Source: Enterobacter sp. kpr-6
GTDB taxonomy: Bacteria > Pseudomonadota > Gammaproteobacteria > Enterobacterales > Enterobacteriaceae
Assembly: GCF_900116015.1 (NCBI RefSeq)
Contig: NZ_FOYH01000003.1
Span: 310,001-374,000, forward strand
Length of the DNA: 64,000 nucleotides
Direction of reading: 5' to 3'
The notes under the pieces were generated by a model. The model did not search any database, was not told the origin of the DNA, and saw only the letters and a program-made list of their open reading frames with translations. The position numbers were made by a program, and so were the translations under genes. Below, piece by piece: positions 47,877-57,700 of this stretch (the stretch's first letter is position 1; each line of letters starts with the position of its first letter).

Positions 47877-47923
47877 TAATTTCTCGCTGTTAATATATTT
47901 TTCTTATAGCAGTTGTTAAACCA

Positions 47924-47951
47924 TCAAGTTTGCCTGCTGTGTTGCCGATAG
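47924..47951 (+). promoter_or_regulatory. Possible FliA (sigma-28) promoter
   Basis: TCAAGTTT and GCCGATAG resemble the flagellar TAAAGTTT / GCCGATAA elements, but the spacer is 12 rather than 11 bp. The position, 33 bp before the chemoreceptor start, supports it. Confidence 0.45.
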
Positions 47952-47983
47952 CTGTTTCATAACAACACAGCAGGTACAACATC

Positions 47984-49768
47984 ATGTTCAGATCCATTCG
48001 CGCTCGCATTATTGTGGCGACAGCCGGCTGCCTTGCCGTCGCTTTACTTCTTAACACCGTGATCAACTACCAGGTCGCACGCCAGGATAATCAGAAAAAC
48101 CGCCAGGATATTTTAACCAGCACCAGTAACAGCCACGGTGTGGCGATTGCCGACTGGGTGAACAGCAAGATGATGATGGTGACCTCGCTGCAAAGCGTGG
48201 CGCTGACTGACGATCCGGTTCCGGTCTTTACGCAAATCGCACACGCAGGCGGTTTCACCAATGTGTATGTGGGCTATGCCAGCAAGACGGCGAAATTCTC
48301 CGATCCGACCGGGGTGCCTGCGGATTACGATCCGACTGTCCGCCCGTGGTATCAGCAGGTACTGAAAGCCGATGCGCCGGTAGTAACCGCGCCGTATGTC
48401 GATGCCGGAACCGGCAAACTGGTGGTGACCTTCGCCGTACCGGTTAAAGAGAACGGCACCCTGACCGCCGTGGTCGCGGGCGATGTGACCATGGACAGCG
48501 TGGTTGCCAACGTGCGCGGCATTCAGCCAACGCCCGCCAGTAGCGGCCTGCTGCTGGACAGCGACGGTACGGTGATCGCCGCCAGCAACGAAAAACTCAC
48601 CCTCAAGCCTTTCTCTGAGGCGATTGCTGAGACGTCGTTTGCCGGCTTGCAGGCGGGCAATGTGGTTGAAGGGACCTACATGGGTGCCACCAAAGAGTTG
48701 CTGGCGAAAAAAATCAGCGGCACAAACTGGCTGCTGGTGGTGGCGCTGGATACCCATGATGCCACTACCGGGCTTATCGCTCAGCTTAAAGCCTCGGCGC
48801 TGTCGCTGGTTGTGCTGGTGCTGATTGGCGGCGCGGTGATGCACTGGCTGGTCGCAACCCTGCTCAAACGCCTGATGACCATTCGTGATGCGATGCACGC
48901 GATCAGCAATGGCACGGACGATCTCTCCCAGCGGTTGCCGGAAAACGGCAATGACGAGGTGGCCGAAATCGCCCATGCGTTTAACGCCTTCAGCGATAAG
49001 CTGTCGGTGGTGATGGTTAAACTGCGCGATTCCAGTACCTCGGTGAAATACGCTGCGCAGGAAATTGCGGCGGGCAACCAGGATCTCTCCGGGCGCACCG
49101 AACAGGCCGCATCCAGCCTGCGTGAAACCGCCAGCGCCGTGGAACAGATCACCGCCTCGGTGGGCCAGTCTACCGATTCCGCAGCCCAGGCGAATACCCA
49201 GGCGCACGTGGCCTCGGAAGCGGCGTCACGCGGCGGCAGCGTGGTGAGACAGGCGATCACCACCATGCAATCCATTGAAGAGGCGTCGGCTAAAATTGGC
49301 GATATCACCAGCGTGATCGACGGCATCGCCTTCCAGACCAATATCCTGGCACTGAACGCCGCGGTGGAAGCCGCGCGCGCCGGTGAGCAGGGTCGCGGTT
49401 TTGCGGTGGTGGCCGGAGAAGTGCGTACGCTGGCAAGCCGCAGCGCGCAGGCGGCGAAAGAGATCAAAACGCTGATTGAATCGACCACTGAGAGCGTCTC
49501 AACCGGCTCGCGCTATGTGCGTCTGGCGGGTGAAAGCATGGGCGATATCGTCTCCAGCATCGACAGCGTGTCGGTGATCATGCGGGAGATTACCGTGGCG
49601 ACCAGCGAGCAGATGAAGGGGATTCAGGAGATTAACCACGCGGTGATTGATCTCGACCGTATGGTGCAGCAGAACGCCGAACTGGTGGTACAGTCTGCCG
49701 CTGCCGCTGACGCGCTTCAGTCGCAGGCGGCAGAGCTGGCTGAAACTGCCGGACATTTCCGTATTTAA
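47984..49768 (+). CDS. Methyl-accepting chemotaxis protein with dCache sensor
   Basis: 594-residue transmembrane chemoreceptor: TM1 (about 10-30), periplasmic dCache domain (about 35-265), TM2 (about 271-294), HAMP and a signalling domain with the conserved tip [35 protein letters not shown]. The sensor has Tyr115, Arg120, Trp122, Tyr123, Tyr138, Asp140 and Asp167 in [16 protein letters not shown] and GDV, matching the amino-acid-binding dCache pattern, so an amino-acid ligand is inferred. The C-terminus ends HFRI without the CheR-binding NWETF-type pentapeptide. Not part of the E. coli backbone. Confidence 0.95.
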   Translation: MFRSIRARIIVATAGCLAVALLLNTVINYQVARQDNQKNRQDILTSTSNSHGVAIADWVNSKMMMVTSLQSVALTDDPVPVFTQIAHAGGFTNVYVGYASKTAKFSDPTGVPADYDPTVRPWYQQVLKADAPVVTAPYVDAGTGKLVVTFAVPVKENGTLTAVVAGDVTMDSVVANVRGIQPTPASSGLLLDSDGTVIAASNEKLTLKPFSEAIAETSFAGLQAGNVVEGTYMGATKELLAKKISGTNWLLVVALDTHDATTGLIAQLKASALSLVVLVLIGGAVMHWLVATLLKRLMTIRDAMHAISNGTDDLSQRLPENGNDEVAEIAHAFNAFSDKLSVVMVKLRDSSTSVKYAAQEIAAGNQDLSGRTEQAASSLRETASAVEQITASVGQSTDSAAQANTQAHVASEAASRGGSVVRQAITTMQSIEEASAKIGDITSVIDGIAFQTNILALNAAVEAARAGEQGRGFAVVAGEVRTLASRSAQAAKEIKTLIESTTESVSTGSRYVRLAGESMGDIVSSIDSVSVIMREITVATSEQMKGIQEINHAVIDLDRMVQQNAELVVQSAAAADALQSQAAELAETAGHFRI

Positions 49769-49980
49769 TCGCAGCGCGGTGCGTGTTTTTAATGCTTTCA
49801 CGCGCCGCTTTTCATTTTTTTCGAATTTTGTCACTTTTGTTTAATCGTTACGCCATTTTTTGATCAAAATCAGCATCCCCGCCCTCCCCATTTGGTGTTA
49901 TGCCACGAGTGAATTGTGAACAACATCACGCGTGGGAATTTCCGCAGGGAGCGCGTTATTATTTTTTGACGGGGTTAAAA

Positions 49981-50226
49981 ATGGCGCTGGTTAAAGCAAG
50001 TTTGACGTTATTTGGTGGGGATACAGTGGTCGTGCGCTGTTCCGAAAATTGTCATATTCATTTGATGAGCGCGAAAAGCCGCGCGCGGGACACGCAAACC
50101 GATATTTTGAGCGTCCAGAACCGGGATCGCGCATATTTGACGGTGCCTTACAGCGGCACCTGGAATGTGCTGATCGACAGCCACAGTCAGTCTCTGGAAC
50201 ATTCCATCAGCTTTGTGGCTGCCTGA
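49981..50226 (+). CDS. DUF1883-like small protein
   Basis: 81 residues beginning MALVKASLTLFGGDTVVVRC and ending in APYSG-like PYSGTWNVLIDSHSQSLEHSISF, a pattern resembling DUF1883 beta-sandwich proteins of unknown function, often fused to or near signalling genes. The frame is open from 49900, but the ATG at 49981 fits the family start. No strong Shine-Dalgarno. It lies between the chemoreceptor and chaC and is absent from the E. coli order. Confidence 0.65.
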   Translation: MALVKASLTLFGGDTVVVRCSENCHIHLMSAKSRARDTQTDILSVQNRDRAYLTVPYSGTWNVLIDSHSQSLEHSISFVAA

Positions 50227-50228
50227 TC

Positions 50229-50924
50229 TCAGGCAAATCCGGGCTGCATTTCCGGGCCCGGTTTTTCTCCGGTTAACAATCCCCGCACTTTTCCCACCAG
50301 ATCGACCAGGCAGTCGTCATGCATGCCGAGTTTGATCAGTTCCTGCTCCAGCGAAAAAAGATACTGAGCGTTAGTGCCAAGCGGACCGCTGGCGGCGGCG
50401 ATCAACGGGGCAATCACCTGCGCGCGGGTATCGGACTCATACAGCGCGTGGCGCGGGTCCATGATAAACACCAGCGCATTAATCGTGCGGCCATCGTCGA
50501 GGGTCAGTTTGCACCAGCTCGGCAGATAGCAGCCGGTGATCATTTCACGCTTCCAGAGCAGCGAGAGTTCTTCTTCGAGGGATTCATCAGGAATGCGATA
50601 GGCGACGCCGGTGGTGCGCCCGCCCTCTTTCAGTGCAAGCATACGCCCCGGCTGGCAGGCGCTGCCGCGACCAGCGGTGAGACGCAGGCAAAATGCCCGG
50701 TGCCAGCCCACCAGCGTGCCGGTGCAGGATTCGCTGTATTCCAGCGCCGGGTTCCACATCAGTGACCCGTAGCCAAAGATCCATACCGCCCCGTCATCGG
50801 GCCGACAGGCAAGCGTGGCCGCAAGGGACGCTGACCGCTGTTCGGCTGACCACAACAGCGATTCTTCGATATCGCCAAAGGCCGTTTTACAATCTGCTTT
50901 AATTAAAAAATCACGCGTTAACAT
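50229..50924 (-). CDS. chaC: ChaC glutathione-specific gamma-glutamylcyclotransferase
   Basis: Degrades glutathione to 5-oxoproline and Cys-Gly in the cytoplasm. 231 residues with the substrate-binding signature VWIFGYGSLMWNP and the family stretches GWHRAFCLRLTAGRG and EGGRTTGVAYRI. The catalytic Glu is expected in the EESLEEELSLLWKRE region. ATG at 50924 follows GGAGG; upstream extension rejected. Ends 2 bp from the convergent DUF1883 gene. Confidence 0.94.
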   Translation of the reverse strand: MLTRDFLIKADCKTAFGDIEESLLWSAEQRSASLAATLACRPDDGAVWIFGYGSLMWNPALEYSESCTGTLVGWHRAFCLRLTAGRGSACQPGRMLALKEGGRTTGVAYRIPDESLEEELSLLWKREMITGCYLPSWCKLTLDDGRTINALVFIMDPRHALYESDTRAQVIAPLIAAASGPLGTNAQYLFSLEQELIKLGMHDDCLVDLVGKVRGLLTGEKPGPEMQPGFA

Positions 50925-51030
50925 CGTACACCTCCGCCACTGCCCGCTTCCCTGCAACTACTTTTTTGACGCCATCCAGGGCTTTCTGCTGCCTTATAAG
51001 AAAGCAACAGCGTAAGACGATATGCAATTC

Positions 51031-51066
51031 GCGGGCCGCTTGCAAGTCAACATCGGTGCGGCCCGC
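51031..51066. repeat. GC-rich inverted repeat downstream of chaB
   Basis: Perfect 9-base arms GCGGGCCGC and GCGGCCCGC separated by 18 bases, 58 bp after the chaB stop. It may be a terminator or processing signal; no T-run follows on the chaB strand. Confidence 0.5.
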
Positions 51067-51124
51067 TTAGCTTTTTATCGGCCAGACGGGGAAAAGATGT
51101 ACAATTTTTTGCTGTTTCAGCGTG

Positions 51125-51355
51125 TTATTTCTTTTTGTGCCATTTATCGTCGTCGCCCTTTTCGTAATCATGCTTGACGGCGGCCCAGGCGACTTTATGC
51201 GCCGTCTCTTCCCGGCTGGCATCGCCTTTCCGGTCGTCTTTATCTTTGTACTGATCCCATGCGCTGTTAAACGCCTCTTTGTAGATGTCCTGCGCGTGGG
51301 CGGGCAGCACGTTCTGTACATTGTCAGGTAAATCGGTTCTGGCTTTATAAGGCAT
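51125..51355 (-). CDS. chaB: ChaB, putative cation transport regulator
   Basis: 76-residue helical, charged protein (MPYKARTDLPDNVQNVLPAHAQDIY, ending in a Lys-rich tail) identical in length to E. coli ChaB, long suggested to modulate ChaA. GAGGAG precedes the ATG at 51355. Divergent from chaA, 200 bp upstream of chaC. Confidence 0.93.
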   Translation of the reverse strand: MPYKARTDLPDNVQNVLPAHAQDIYKEAFNSAWDQYKDKDDRKGDASREETAHKVAWAAVKHDYEKGDDDKWHKKK

Positions 51356-51628
51356 CGGTTGGCTCCTCTTTTTGGCAGAATAGTAAGTGTGGACGACAAT
51401 CGCCGCGCTCGCCAGCCGCGCTCTATTCTGCATTTATCATAATGCTATTTATCTGTTATTTAAGAACTTTAATGAAGAGTTTTCATGATATGACGCGTTT
51501 ACCTTAAAACTCATCGATGGCCGTAAAATTAAGTAAACATTGACACGATAAATACCGGTGTCTGCTATTTTAAGTGGCTGAGATTTTTTAACTATACTGA
51601 ACACGCACCTGCAAAATGGAGTTTAAAC

Positions 51629-52729
51629 ATGGCCACAACGCACGAGGCGGTTAAGACCCGCCACAAGGAGACGACCCTCATTTTTCCGCTGGTAGCACTG
51701 GCAGTCTTACTGCTCTGGGGAAGCAGTCAGTCACTGCCAGTGGTGATCGGCATCAACCTGCTGGCGCTGGTGGGGATTTTAAGCAGCGCATTTAGCGTTG
51801 TGCGCCACGCCGATGTGCTGGCGCACCGTCTGGGCGAGCCGTATGGTTCGTTGATTTTAAGCCTCTCGGTGGTGATCCTTGAGGTCAGTCTGATTTCCGC
51901 GCTGATGGCGACCGGCGATGCCGCACCCACGCTGATGCGCGACACGCTCTATTCCATCATTATGATTGTCACCGGCGGGCTGGTTGGCTTTTCACTGCTG
52001 CTCGGCGGGCAAAAATTCGCCACGCAGTATATGAATCTGTTCGGCATTAAACAGTATCTGATCGCCCTTTTCCCGCTGGCGGTGATTGTGCTGGTGTTCC
52101 CGATGGCACTGCCGGACGCGAATTTCTCCACCGCGCAGGCGCTGCTGGTGGCGCTGATTTCTGCCGCGATGTACGGCGTCTTTTTACTGATCCAGACTAA
52201 AACGCACCAGAGCCTGTTCGTTTACGAGCATGAAGATGAGGCGGACGACGACGATCCCCATCACGGGAAGCCATCGGCGCACAGCAATATCTGGCACGCC
52301 GCCTGGCTGGTCGTGCATCTGGTGGCGGTGATTGCCGTGACCAAAGTGAACGCCAATCCGCTGGAAACGCTGCTGACAGAACTGAATGCCCCTGTCGCCT
52401 TTACCGGCTTCCTGGTCGCCCTGCTGATCCTCTCCCCGGAAGGACTTGGCGCACTGCGCGCCGTACTGAATAATCAGGTTCAGCGCGCGATGAATCTGTT
52501 TTTTGGCTCGGTGCTGGCTACCATCTCGCTGACCGTGCCGGTGGTGACGCTGATCGCCTGGGCGACAGGTAATGACCTGGTATTTGGTTTAGGCGGGCCG
52601 GAGATGATTGTGATGCTGGCGTCGCTGCTGCTGTGTCAGCTTTCATTCTCGACCGGACGCACAAATGTCCTCAATGGGGCTGCCCATTTAGCACTGTTTA
52701 TTGCGTATTTGATGACGATATTTGCATGA
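51629..52729 (+). CDS. chaA: ChaA sodium-potassium/calcium:proton antiporter
   Basis: 366-residue inner-membrane antiporter of the CaCA family exporting Na+, K+ or Ca2+ at alkaline pH. Eleven or so helices, with the two conserved acidic repeat regions (PYGSLILSLSVVILEVSLI and FLVALLILSPEGLGALRAVLNN) and a central acidic cytoplasmic loop (HEDEADDDDPHHGK). Length as in E. coli. Followed by a small hairpin. Confidence 0.97.
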   Translation: MATTHEAVKTRHKETTLIFPLVALAVLLLWGSSQSLPVVIGINLLALVGILSSAFSVVRHADVLAHRLGEPYGSLILSLSVVILEVSLISALMATGDAAPTLMRDTLYSIIMIVTGGLVGFSLLLGGQKFATQYMNLFGIKQYLIALFPLAVIVLVFPMALPDANFSTAQALLVALISAAMYGVFLLIQTKTHQSLFVYEHEDEADDDDPHHGKPSAHSNIWHAAWLVVHLVAVIAVTKVNANPLETLLTELNAPVAFTGFLVALLILSPEGLGALRAVLNNQVQRAMNLFFGSVLATISLTVPVVTLIAWATGNDLVFGLGGPEMIVMLASLLLCQLSFSTGRTNVLNGAAHLALFIAYLMTIFA

Positions 52730-52737
52730 TGATTTCT

Positions 52738-52762
52738 CCCCTCTCCCGCAAGGAGAGGGGAA
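52738..52762 (+). terminator. Hairpin after chaA (CCCCTCTCC type)
   Basis: CCCCTCTCC-CGCAA-GGAGAGGGG stem-loop directly after chaA and 3 bp from the end of mqsA on the other strand. It resembles the core of the palindromic repeat family seen at 22.9 and 46.1 kb. Little T-run, so termination is tentative. Confidence 0.55.
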
Positions 52763-52764
52763 GA

Positions 52765-53166
52765 TTAGGCCTTCTTCAGTTCTTCAAACAGTTCCGGGTA
52801 TTTATCCAGGGCTTTGAAAAGCAGAACAAGGGGTTTCGGCGGCACGACACGGCCTGTTTCATAGCGGCTAAACGCGTTGGCTCCCCCACCAAATATCTCC
52901 GCTGCCTGCCGCTGGTCGAGTTTTAAACGCTTACGCACCCTGGCGATAAATTTCGGATCGACCGATTCCGCATTAACGGCCCGGTTAAAGGCCGTAATAG
53001 CCGCCATATATTTATCGCCCGCCTCATCACCTAGCACCATTTCACCACAGGCGTTGCAATACTCTCCGGTGAGATCGCGCACGACGGTTTGACGGCCTTT
53101 ATACTCGTATACGACATCACGGGTTTCGTGTTTGAGTTCCGCGCCACCGCAAACAGGGCATTTCAT
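52765..53166 (-). CDS. mqsA: MqsA-family antitoxin
   Basis: 133-residue antitoxin: N-terminal zinc domain (Cys3, Cys6, Cys37, Cys40) that binds the toxin and C-terminal XRE/HTH DNA-binding domain (KLDQRQAAEIFGGGANAFSRYETGRVVPP). E. coli MqsA has the same layout and represses its own operon. The start at 53166 is 8 nt after AAGGAG, which lies within the toxin's last codons; the upstream ATG at 53172 is too close to it. Not present here in E. coli. Confidence 0.93.
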   Translation of the reverse strand: MKCPVCGGAELKHETRDVVYEYKGRQTVVRDLTGEYCNACGEMVLGDEAGDKYMAAITAFNRAVNAESVDPKFIARVRKRLKLDQRQAAEIFGGGANAFSRYETGRVVPPKPLVLLFKALDKYPELFEELKKA

Positions 53167-53168
53167 GG

Positions 53169-53471
53169 TCATAGCTCCTTAAACGATACGATCAGCACGC
53201 CGTCCTGAACGATAAACTTCATGTAAATTCGTTGTCCGCGATAAACAGGACGATAAACCTCATGCCAGCAGGTGTGGTCATCATAGGCTGTCATGCTTTT
53301 AAAAAAGTCCCTTGTTTCCAGCGCCAACACCACGTCAAACATCTCTTTCCGGCTACAAAATCCCAGTGCCGCTGCATCGTTTAACGCTGTTACTGTGGTA
53401 CGAGCCTTGCCCTCACGCACTAAGGCTTTTACGACATTCAGACGGGTATGCGCCGTTCCTTTCTCAGTCAT
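53169..53471 (-). CDS. mqsR: MqsR-family mRNA interferase toxin
   Basis: 100-residue RelE-like toxin; MqsR of E. coli cleaves mRNA at GCU. HTRLNVVKALVREGKARTT, the FFKSMTAYDDHTCWHEVYRP core and the C-terminal LIVSFKEL match. Aligning with E. coli catalytic residues, Lys56, Tyr81 and Lys96 are kept (Lys58, Tyr83, Lys98) but Gln68 is His70. ATG at 53471 matches the family start. Toxin precedes antitoxin, as in mqsRA. Confidence 0.92.
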   Translation of the reverse strand: MTEKGTAHTRLNVVKALVREGKARTTVTALNDAAALGFCSRKEMFDVVLALETRDFFKSMTAYDDHTCWHEVYRPVYRGQRIYMKFIVQDGVLIVSFKEL

Positions 53472-53476
53472 CAGTA

Positions 53477-53510
53477 TTAACCTAAAAGCCAAATTATGCA
53501 AACAGGTTAA
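53477..53510. promoter_or_regulatory. Probable mqsRA operator
   Basis: Perfect 7-base arms TTAACCT and AGGTTAA, 20 bp apart, just upstream of mqsR. On the minus strand GGCTTTTAGGTT resembles the E. coli MqsA palindrome AACCTTTTAGGTT. A CATAAT -10-like hexamer lies between the arms. Autorepression by MqsA is inferred. Confidence 0.55.
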
Positions 53511-53589
53511 TGAGGGGAGTTGCCGGGGGCAAGCAGTGAGGAAAAAAGGTTTTAAGTTTTGCGGGGGGTTACGCAGAGTAAGATGCAAA

Positions 53590-53624
53590 AAAGCGCCACG
53601 TTGTGAAAAACAACGTGGCGCTTT
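53590..53624 (-). terminator. kdsA operon terminator
   Basis: AAAGCGCCACGTTGT and ACAACGTGGCGCTTT form a long perfect stem with loop GAAAA; on the minus strand a T-run follows. It lies 12 bp after the kdsA stop. Confidence 0.92.
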
Positions 53625-53635
53625 CAAAACAGGAC

Positions 53636-54499
<864 letters not shown>

Positions 54500-54526
54500 T
54501 TATCAGGTTTGAATCGAATGAGTGCA

Positions 54527-55336
54527 TTAATGCAGCGTGATCTGCTTATGCGCGATGTTATTAATCTGCGCGCGGATCATTTCGCTAATAGGGTCTTCCG
54601 GGCACTGCTCTACAAAATAATTTAAATCATTAAGCGCCACATGATCGCATTCCAGTTGCGCGTAAATCAGCCCACGGTCGCGGATTTCATAGGGATCTTC
54701 AGGATTGAACTGTAACAGCGCTTCACTGGCGCGCAACGCCAGCTCCATCTGCTGCTCTTCCATTAAGGCTGATTTTAACGTATCCAGCAGTTTGCGGATC
54801 ACTTCTGAGTTGTCGGCCTCGTCGAGATCTTCATTATAGAGTTCAGCGATCGGGCTGATGTTGCCTTTAAGCCAGACATCCAGCGTGTGTTCGTCGAGGG
54901 TGTCGCCGTTAAAAGGATTGATCAGCCACATTTCGCCGTCCATCCACTCCGCGCGCAAAATGAGCTGCGTGGGGAAAATCACCGGCATAAGCGGGATATC
55001 AAGCTGTTCCGCGACCCAGAGCAAAATCGCGCCAAGCGAGGCGGCGCTGCCCTGGCGGTTTTTCAGGACCTGATCCAGCCACAGCGCATCCGACAGGCGG
55101 TAAACGCCACGGGTATCGGTAAATCCCCAGTCGCCGTAAAACAGGGCGACAAGTTTTTCAAGCTGCCAGTCCTGCGGCTTCGCCTCGCTAATCTCTTCAC
55201 GGGCGAGCGCGACCAGCGCGTGCAGTTCGTCATACACATACTGCGAAGGAAAATCGTCGCGGATAAGTTCCGATACGAGGATCATCCCGTCACACAATGG
55301 TGCATTATTAAATTCGAAATCGGCCAACGACCTCAT
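54527..55336 (-). CDS. sirB1: SirB1 transglutaminase-like/TPR protein
   Basis: 269-residue protein with an N-terminal transglutaminase-like fold (GSAASLGAILLWVAEQLDIPLMPVIFP) and C-terminal TPR-like helices (LALRASEALLQFNPEDPYEIRDRGLIYAQ). Function unknown; the name comes from a Salmonella invasion-gene screen. Start at ATG 55336, 3 bp after sirB2. Confidence 0.92.
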   Translation of the reverse strand: MRSLADFEFNNAPLCDGMILVSELIRDDFPSQYVYDELHALVALAREEISEAKPQDWQLEKLVALFYGDWGFTDTRGVYRLSDALWLDQVLKNRQGSAASLGAILLWVAEQLDIPLMPVIFPTQLILRAEWMDGEMWLINPFNGDTLDEHTLDVWLKGNISPIAELYNEDLDEADNSEVIRKLLDTLKSALMEEQQMELALRASEALLQFNPEDPYEIRDRGLIYAQLECDHVALNDLNYFVEQCPEDPISEMIRAQINNIAHKQITLH

Positions 55337-55339
55337 CAC

Positions 55340-55732
55340 TTACCCCAGTAACGGTATTTTTGTGGTGGCGAGTTTAATGATGATGTACAGCACCACCAGC
55401 CCCAGCAGAAAGGCCAGAAAACCGGCCTGCTGGCTGCGAGGACGATGACGCCCAAGCGCAATAAAACCCAAAACGATGTAGATGATAACGCCAAACAGCT
55501 TCTCAGTCAGCCATGCGCCTTTAACAGTAAAAGGTAAATAGTGCGTTATCCAGATCAACCCCGCCCCGCTTAACAGCAGCAACGTATCAATGACGTGTGG
55601 CACGACGCGTACCCAACGCATTGATAACTTAGCATTATTGGTATATTTCCACCAATAACGCAGGACGAACAAACTGATGGTCGACACCACGCAGGCGAGG
55701 TGAAGCGTAATCAGGAATCGAAACGCACTCAT
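55340..55732 (-). CDS. sirB2: SirB2 membrane protein
   Basis: 130-residue inner-membrane protein with four hydrophobic segments (family SirB). Conserved LHLACVVSTISLFVLRYWWKY and VVPHVIDTLLLLSG. Function unknown. ATG at 55732 sits 8 nt after AGGAG, just beyond the prmC stop. Confidence 0.92.
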   Translation of the reverse strand: MSAFRFLITLHLACVVSTISLFVLRYWWKYTNNAKLSMRWVRVVPHVIDTLLLLSGAGLIWITHYLPFTVKGAWLTEKLFGVIIYIVLGFIALGRHRPRSQQAGFLAFLLGLVVLYIIIKLATTKIPLLG

Positions 55733-55737
55733 TGCTA

Positions 55738-56577
55738 TCACTCCTGTAAAGGCAAACGGCCAATCGTCAGGCGTTCATTGTCGCCATAATCCCGGCAGGT
55801 TTCTATCTCCACATAGTGCGCGTCGGCAAAGCGTGCGCGGACAGCCGCGCCCTGCTGCCAGCCGTGTTCAAGCAGAAGGTAACCGCCAGGCTGCAAATAA
55901 TCGCGCGCCTCATCAATAATGAGCGCCAGATCCGCCAGCCCCTGATCGGCCGCCACCAGCGCGGTGCGCGGTTCAAAACGAACATCGCCCTGCAAGAGAT
56001 GCGGGTCCTGCTCGTCGATATACGGCGGATTACTGACAATCATGGTGAATGTCTGACCGCGTAAAGCGCTAAACCAGTGGCTTTGCATAACCGTGACGTT
56101 GCGGATGTTCAGATGCTCAGCGTTACGCGCTGCGAGGGCGACCGCGTCCGGCATCATATCCACCGCCGTGACCGCGCAATCTGGTCGCTCGCTCGCCAGC
56201 GCCAGTGCAATCGCACCGGTGCCGGTGCCGAGATCGAGGATCTGGCAGGCCCCGGCGGGCAGTCGGGCCAGCGCCTGTTCGACGAGGCATTCGGTGTCCG
56301 GGCGCGGGATTAGCGTTGCAGGAGAGACAAACAGCGGCAGCGACCAGAATTCGCGCACGCCGACCAGATGGGCAATCGGCTCACCCGCCACACGGCGGGC
56401 AAGCAGTTGCGCAAGCTGTTCCTGCTGCGCGGGGGTGAGCGGCGTTTCATCAAAGGCGAGAATAAAGCTGCGCGTTTTTCCCGTGACGAAGCCCAACAGG
56501 ATCTCGGCATCGCGGCGCGGGCTTTCACTGCCCGAAAGCGCCGGGATCGCCTGCCCCAGCCATTGCCGGAACTCCAT
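55738..56577 (-). CDS. prmC: PrmC release factor glutamine methyltransferase
   Basis: Methylates the Gln of the GGQ motif in release factors RF1 and RF2. 279 residues with an N-terminal helical domain, the S-adenosylmethionine motif DLGTGTG (115-121) and the catalytic NPPY at 183-186. Overlaps the stop of its substrate gene prfA by one base, the classic arrangement. Confidence 0.97.
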   Translation of the reverse strand: MEFRQWLGQAIPALSGSESPRRDAEILLGFVTGKTRSFILAFDETPLTPAQQEQLAQLLARRVAGEPIAHLVGVREFWSLPLFVSPATLIPRPDTECLVEQALARLPAGACQILDLGTGTGAIALALASERPDCAVTAVDMMPDAVALAARNAEHLNIRNVTVMQSHWFSALRGQTFTMIVSNPPYIDEQDPHLLQGDVRFEPRTALVAADQGLADLALIIDEARDYLQPGGYLLLEHGWQQGAAVRARFADAHYVEIETCRDYGDNERLTIGRLPLQE

Positions 56578-57659
56578 TAGTCCTGCTCGGACAGCGCGGC
56601 AAGCTGATCGGCCTGGTACTCCTGCACCACCGGCTCAATCAGCATGTCCAGTTTACCTTCCATCACTTCATCCAGACGGTAGAGCGTGAGGTTGATGCGG
56701 TGGTCGGTCACACGCCCCTGCGGGAAGTTGTAGGTGCGGTTGCGGTCGCTGCGATCGCCGGTACCGAGCAGGTTGCGACGGGTGGAAGCCTCCGCCTGCT
56801 GGCGTTTGGCAATTTCAGCGGCGCGAATGCGCGAGCCGAGCACTGACAGCGCTTTGGCTTTGTTTTTATGCTGGGAACGTTCGTCCTGGCACTCCACCAC
56901 AATCCCGGTCGGGAGGTGGGTAATACGGATCGCCGAGTCGGTGGTGTTAACGTGCTGACCGCCCGCACCTGATGAGCGGAAGGTGTCGATGCGCAGATCC
57001 GCCGGGTTAATATCCGGCAGTTCCGCTTCCGGCAACTCCGGCATCAGCGCCACGGTACAGGCGGAGGTGTGAATACGCCCCTGTGATTCAGTCGCCGGAA
57101 CGCGCTGCACGCGATGGCCGCCGGATTCAAATTTCAGTCGTCCGTAGACGCCCTCACCGCTGACTTTGGCAATCACTTCTTTATAGCCGCCATGCTCGCC
57201 TTCGTTGGCGCTCATGATTTCGACGCGCCAGCGACGCGCTTCGGCGTAGCGGCTGTACATGCGGAAAAGATCGCCGGCAAACAGCGCGGCTTCGTCACCA
57301 CCGGTCCCGGCACGCACTTCAAGATACGCGTTGCGCTCGTCATCCGGATCTTTCGGCAGCAGTAAGACCTGCAACTGCTGCTCAAGCTCTTCCACTTTCT
57401 CTTTCAGTTCGCTCAACTCGTCCTGCGCCATGTCGCGCATTTCCGGGTCGTCTAGCATCATTTGTGCCGTTTCAATATCTTCCTGAACCTGTCGCCAGTC
57501 AGTAAAGCAGCGTGAAACATCGCTTAATTGCGCATACTCGCGCGATAAGGCACGAAAGCGATCCTGGTCTGCGATAGTCGCCGCATCACCCAGCAGCGCC
57601 TGGACTTCTTCATGGCGCTCGTGCAGAGCTTCCAGTTTGGCAACGATAGAAGGCTTCAT
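56577..57659 (-). CDS. prfA: Peptide chain release factor 1
   Basis: Recognises UAA and UAG stop codons and triggers peptidyl-tRNA hydrolysis. 360 residues with the stop-codon motif Pro188-Ala-Thr190 and the catalytic GGQ at 233-235 (SGAGGQHVN), whose Gln is methylated by the next gene's product PrmC. 41 bp downstream of hemA, as in E. coli. Confidence 0.98.
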   Translation of the reverse strand: MKPSIVAKLEALHERHEEVQALLGDAATIADQDRFRALSREYAQLSDVSRCFTDWRQVQEDIETAQMMLDDPEMRDMAQDELSELKEKVEELEQQLQVLLLPKDPDDERNAYLEVRAGTGGDEAALFAGDLFRMYSRYAEARRWRVEIMSANEGEHGGYKEVIAKVSGEGVYGRLKFESGGHRVQRVPATESQGRIHTSACTVALMPELPEAELPDINPADLRIDTFRSSGAGGQHVNTTDSAIRITHLPTGIVVECQDERSQHKNKAKALSVLGSRIRAAEIAKRQQAEASTRRNLLGTGDRSDRNRTYNFPQGRVTDHRINLTLYRLDEVMEGKLDMLIEPVVQEYQADQLAALSEQD

Positions 57660-57700
57660 AGGCGTAAATGCACCCTGTTCTGTTATTAGAGTTGGTTGCG

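Noticed and set aside
48113-49207. A 364-codon minus-strand open frame opposite the chemoreceptor
   Set aside because: The plus-strand frame encodes an unmistakable methyl-accepting chemotaxis protein; the opposite frame is compositionally biased and has no family features.
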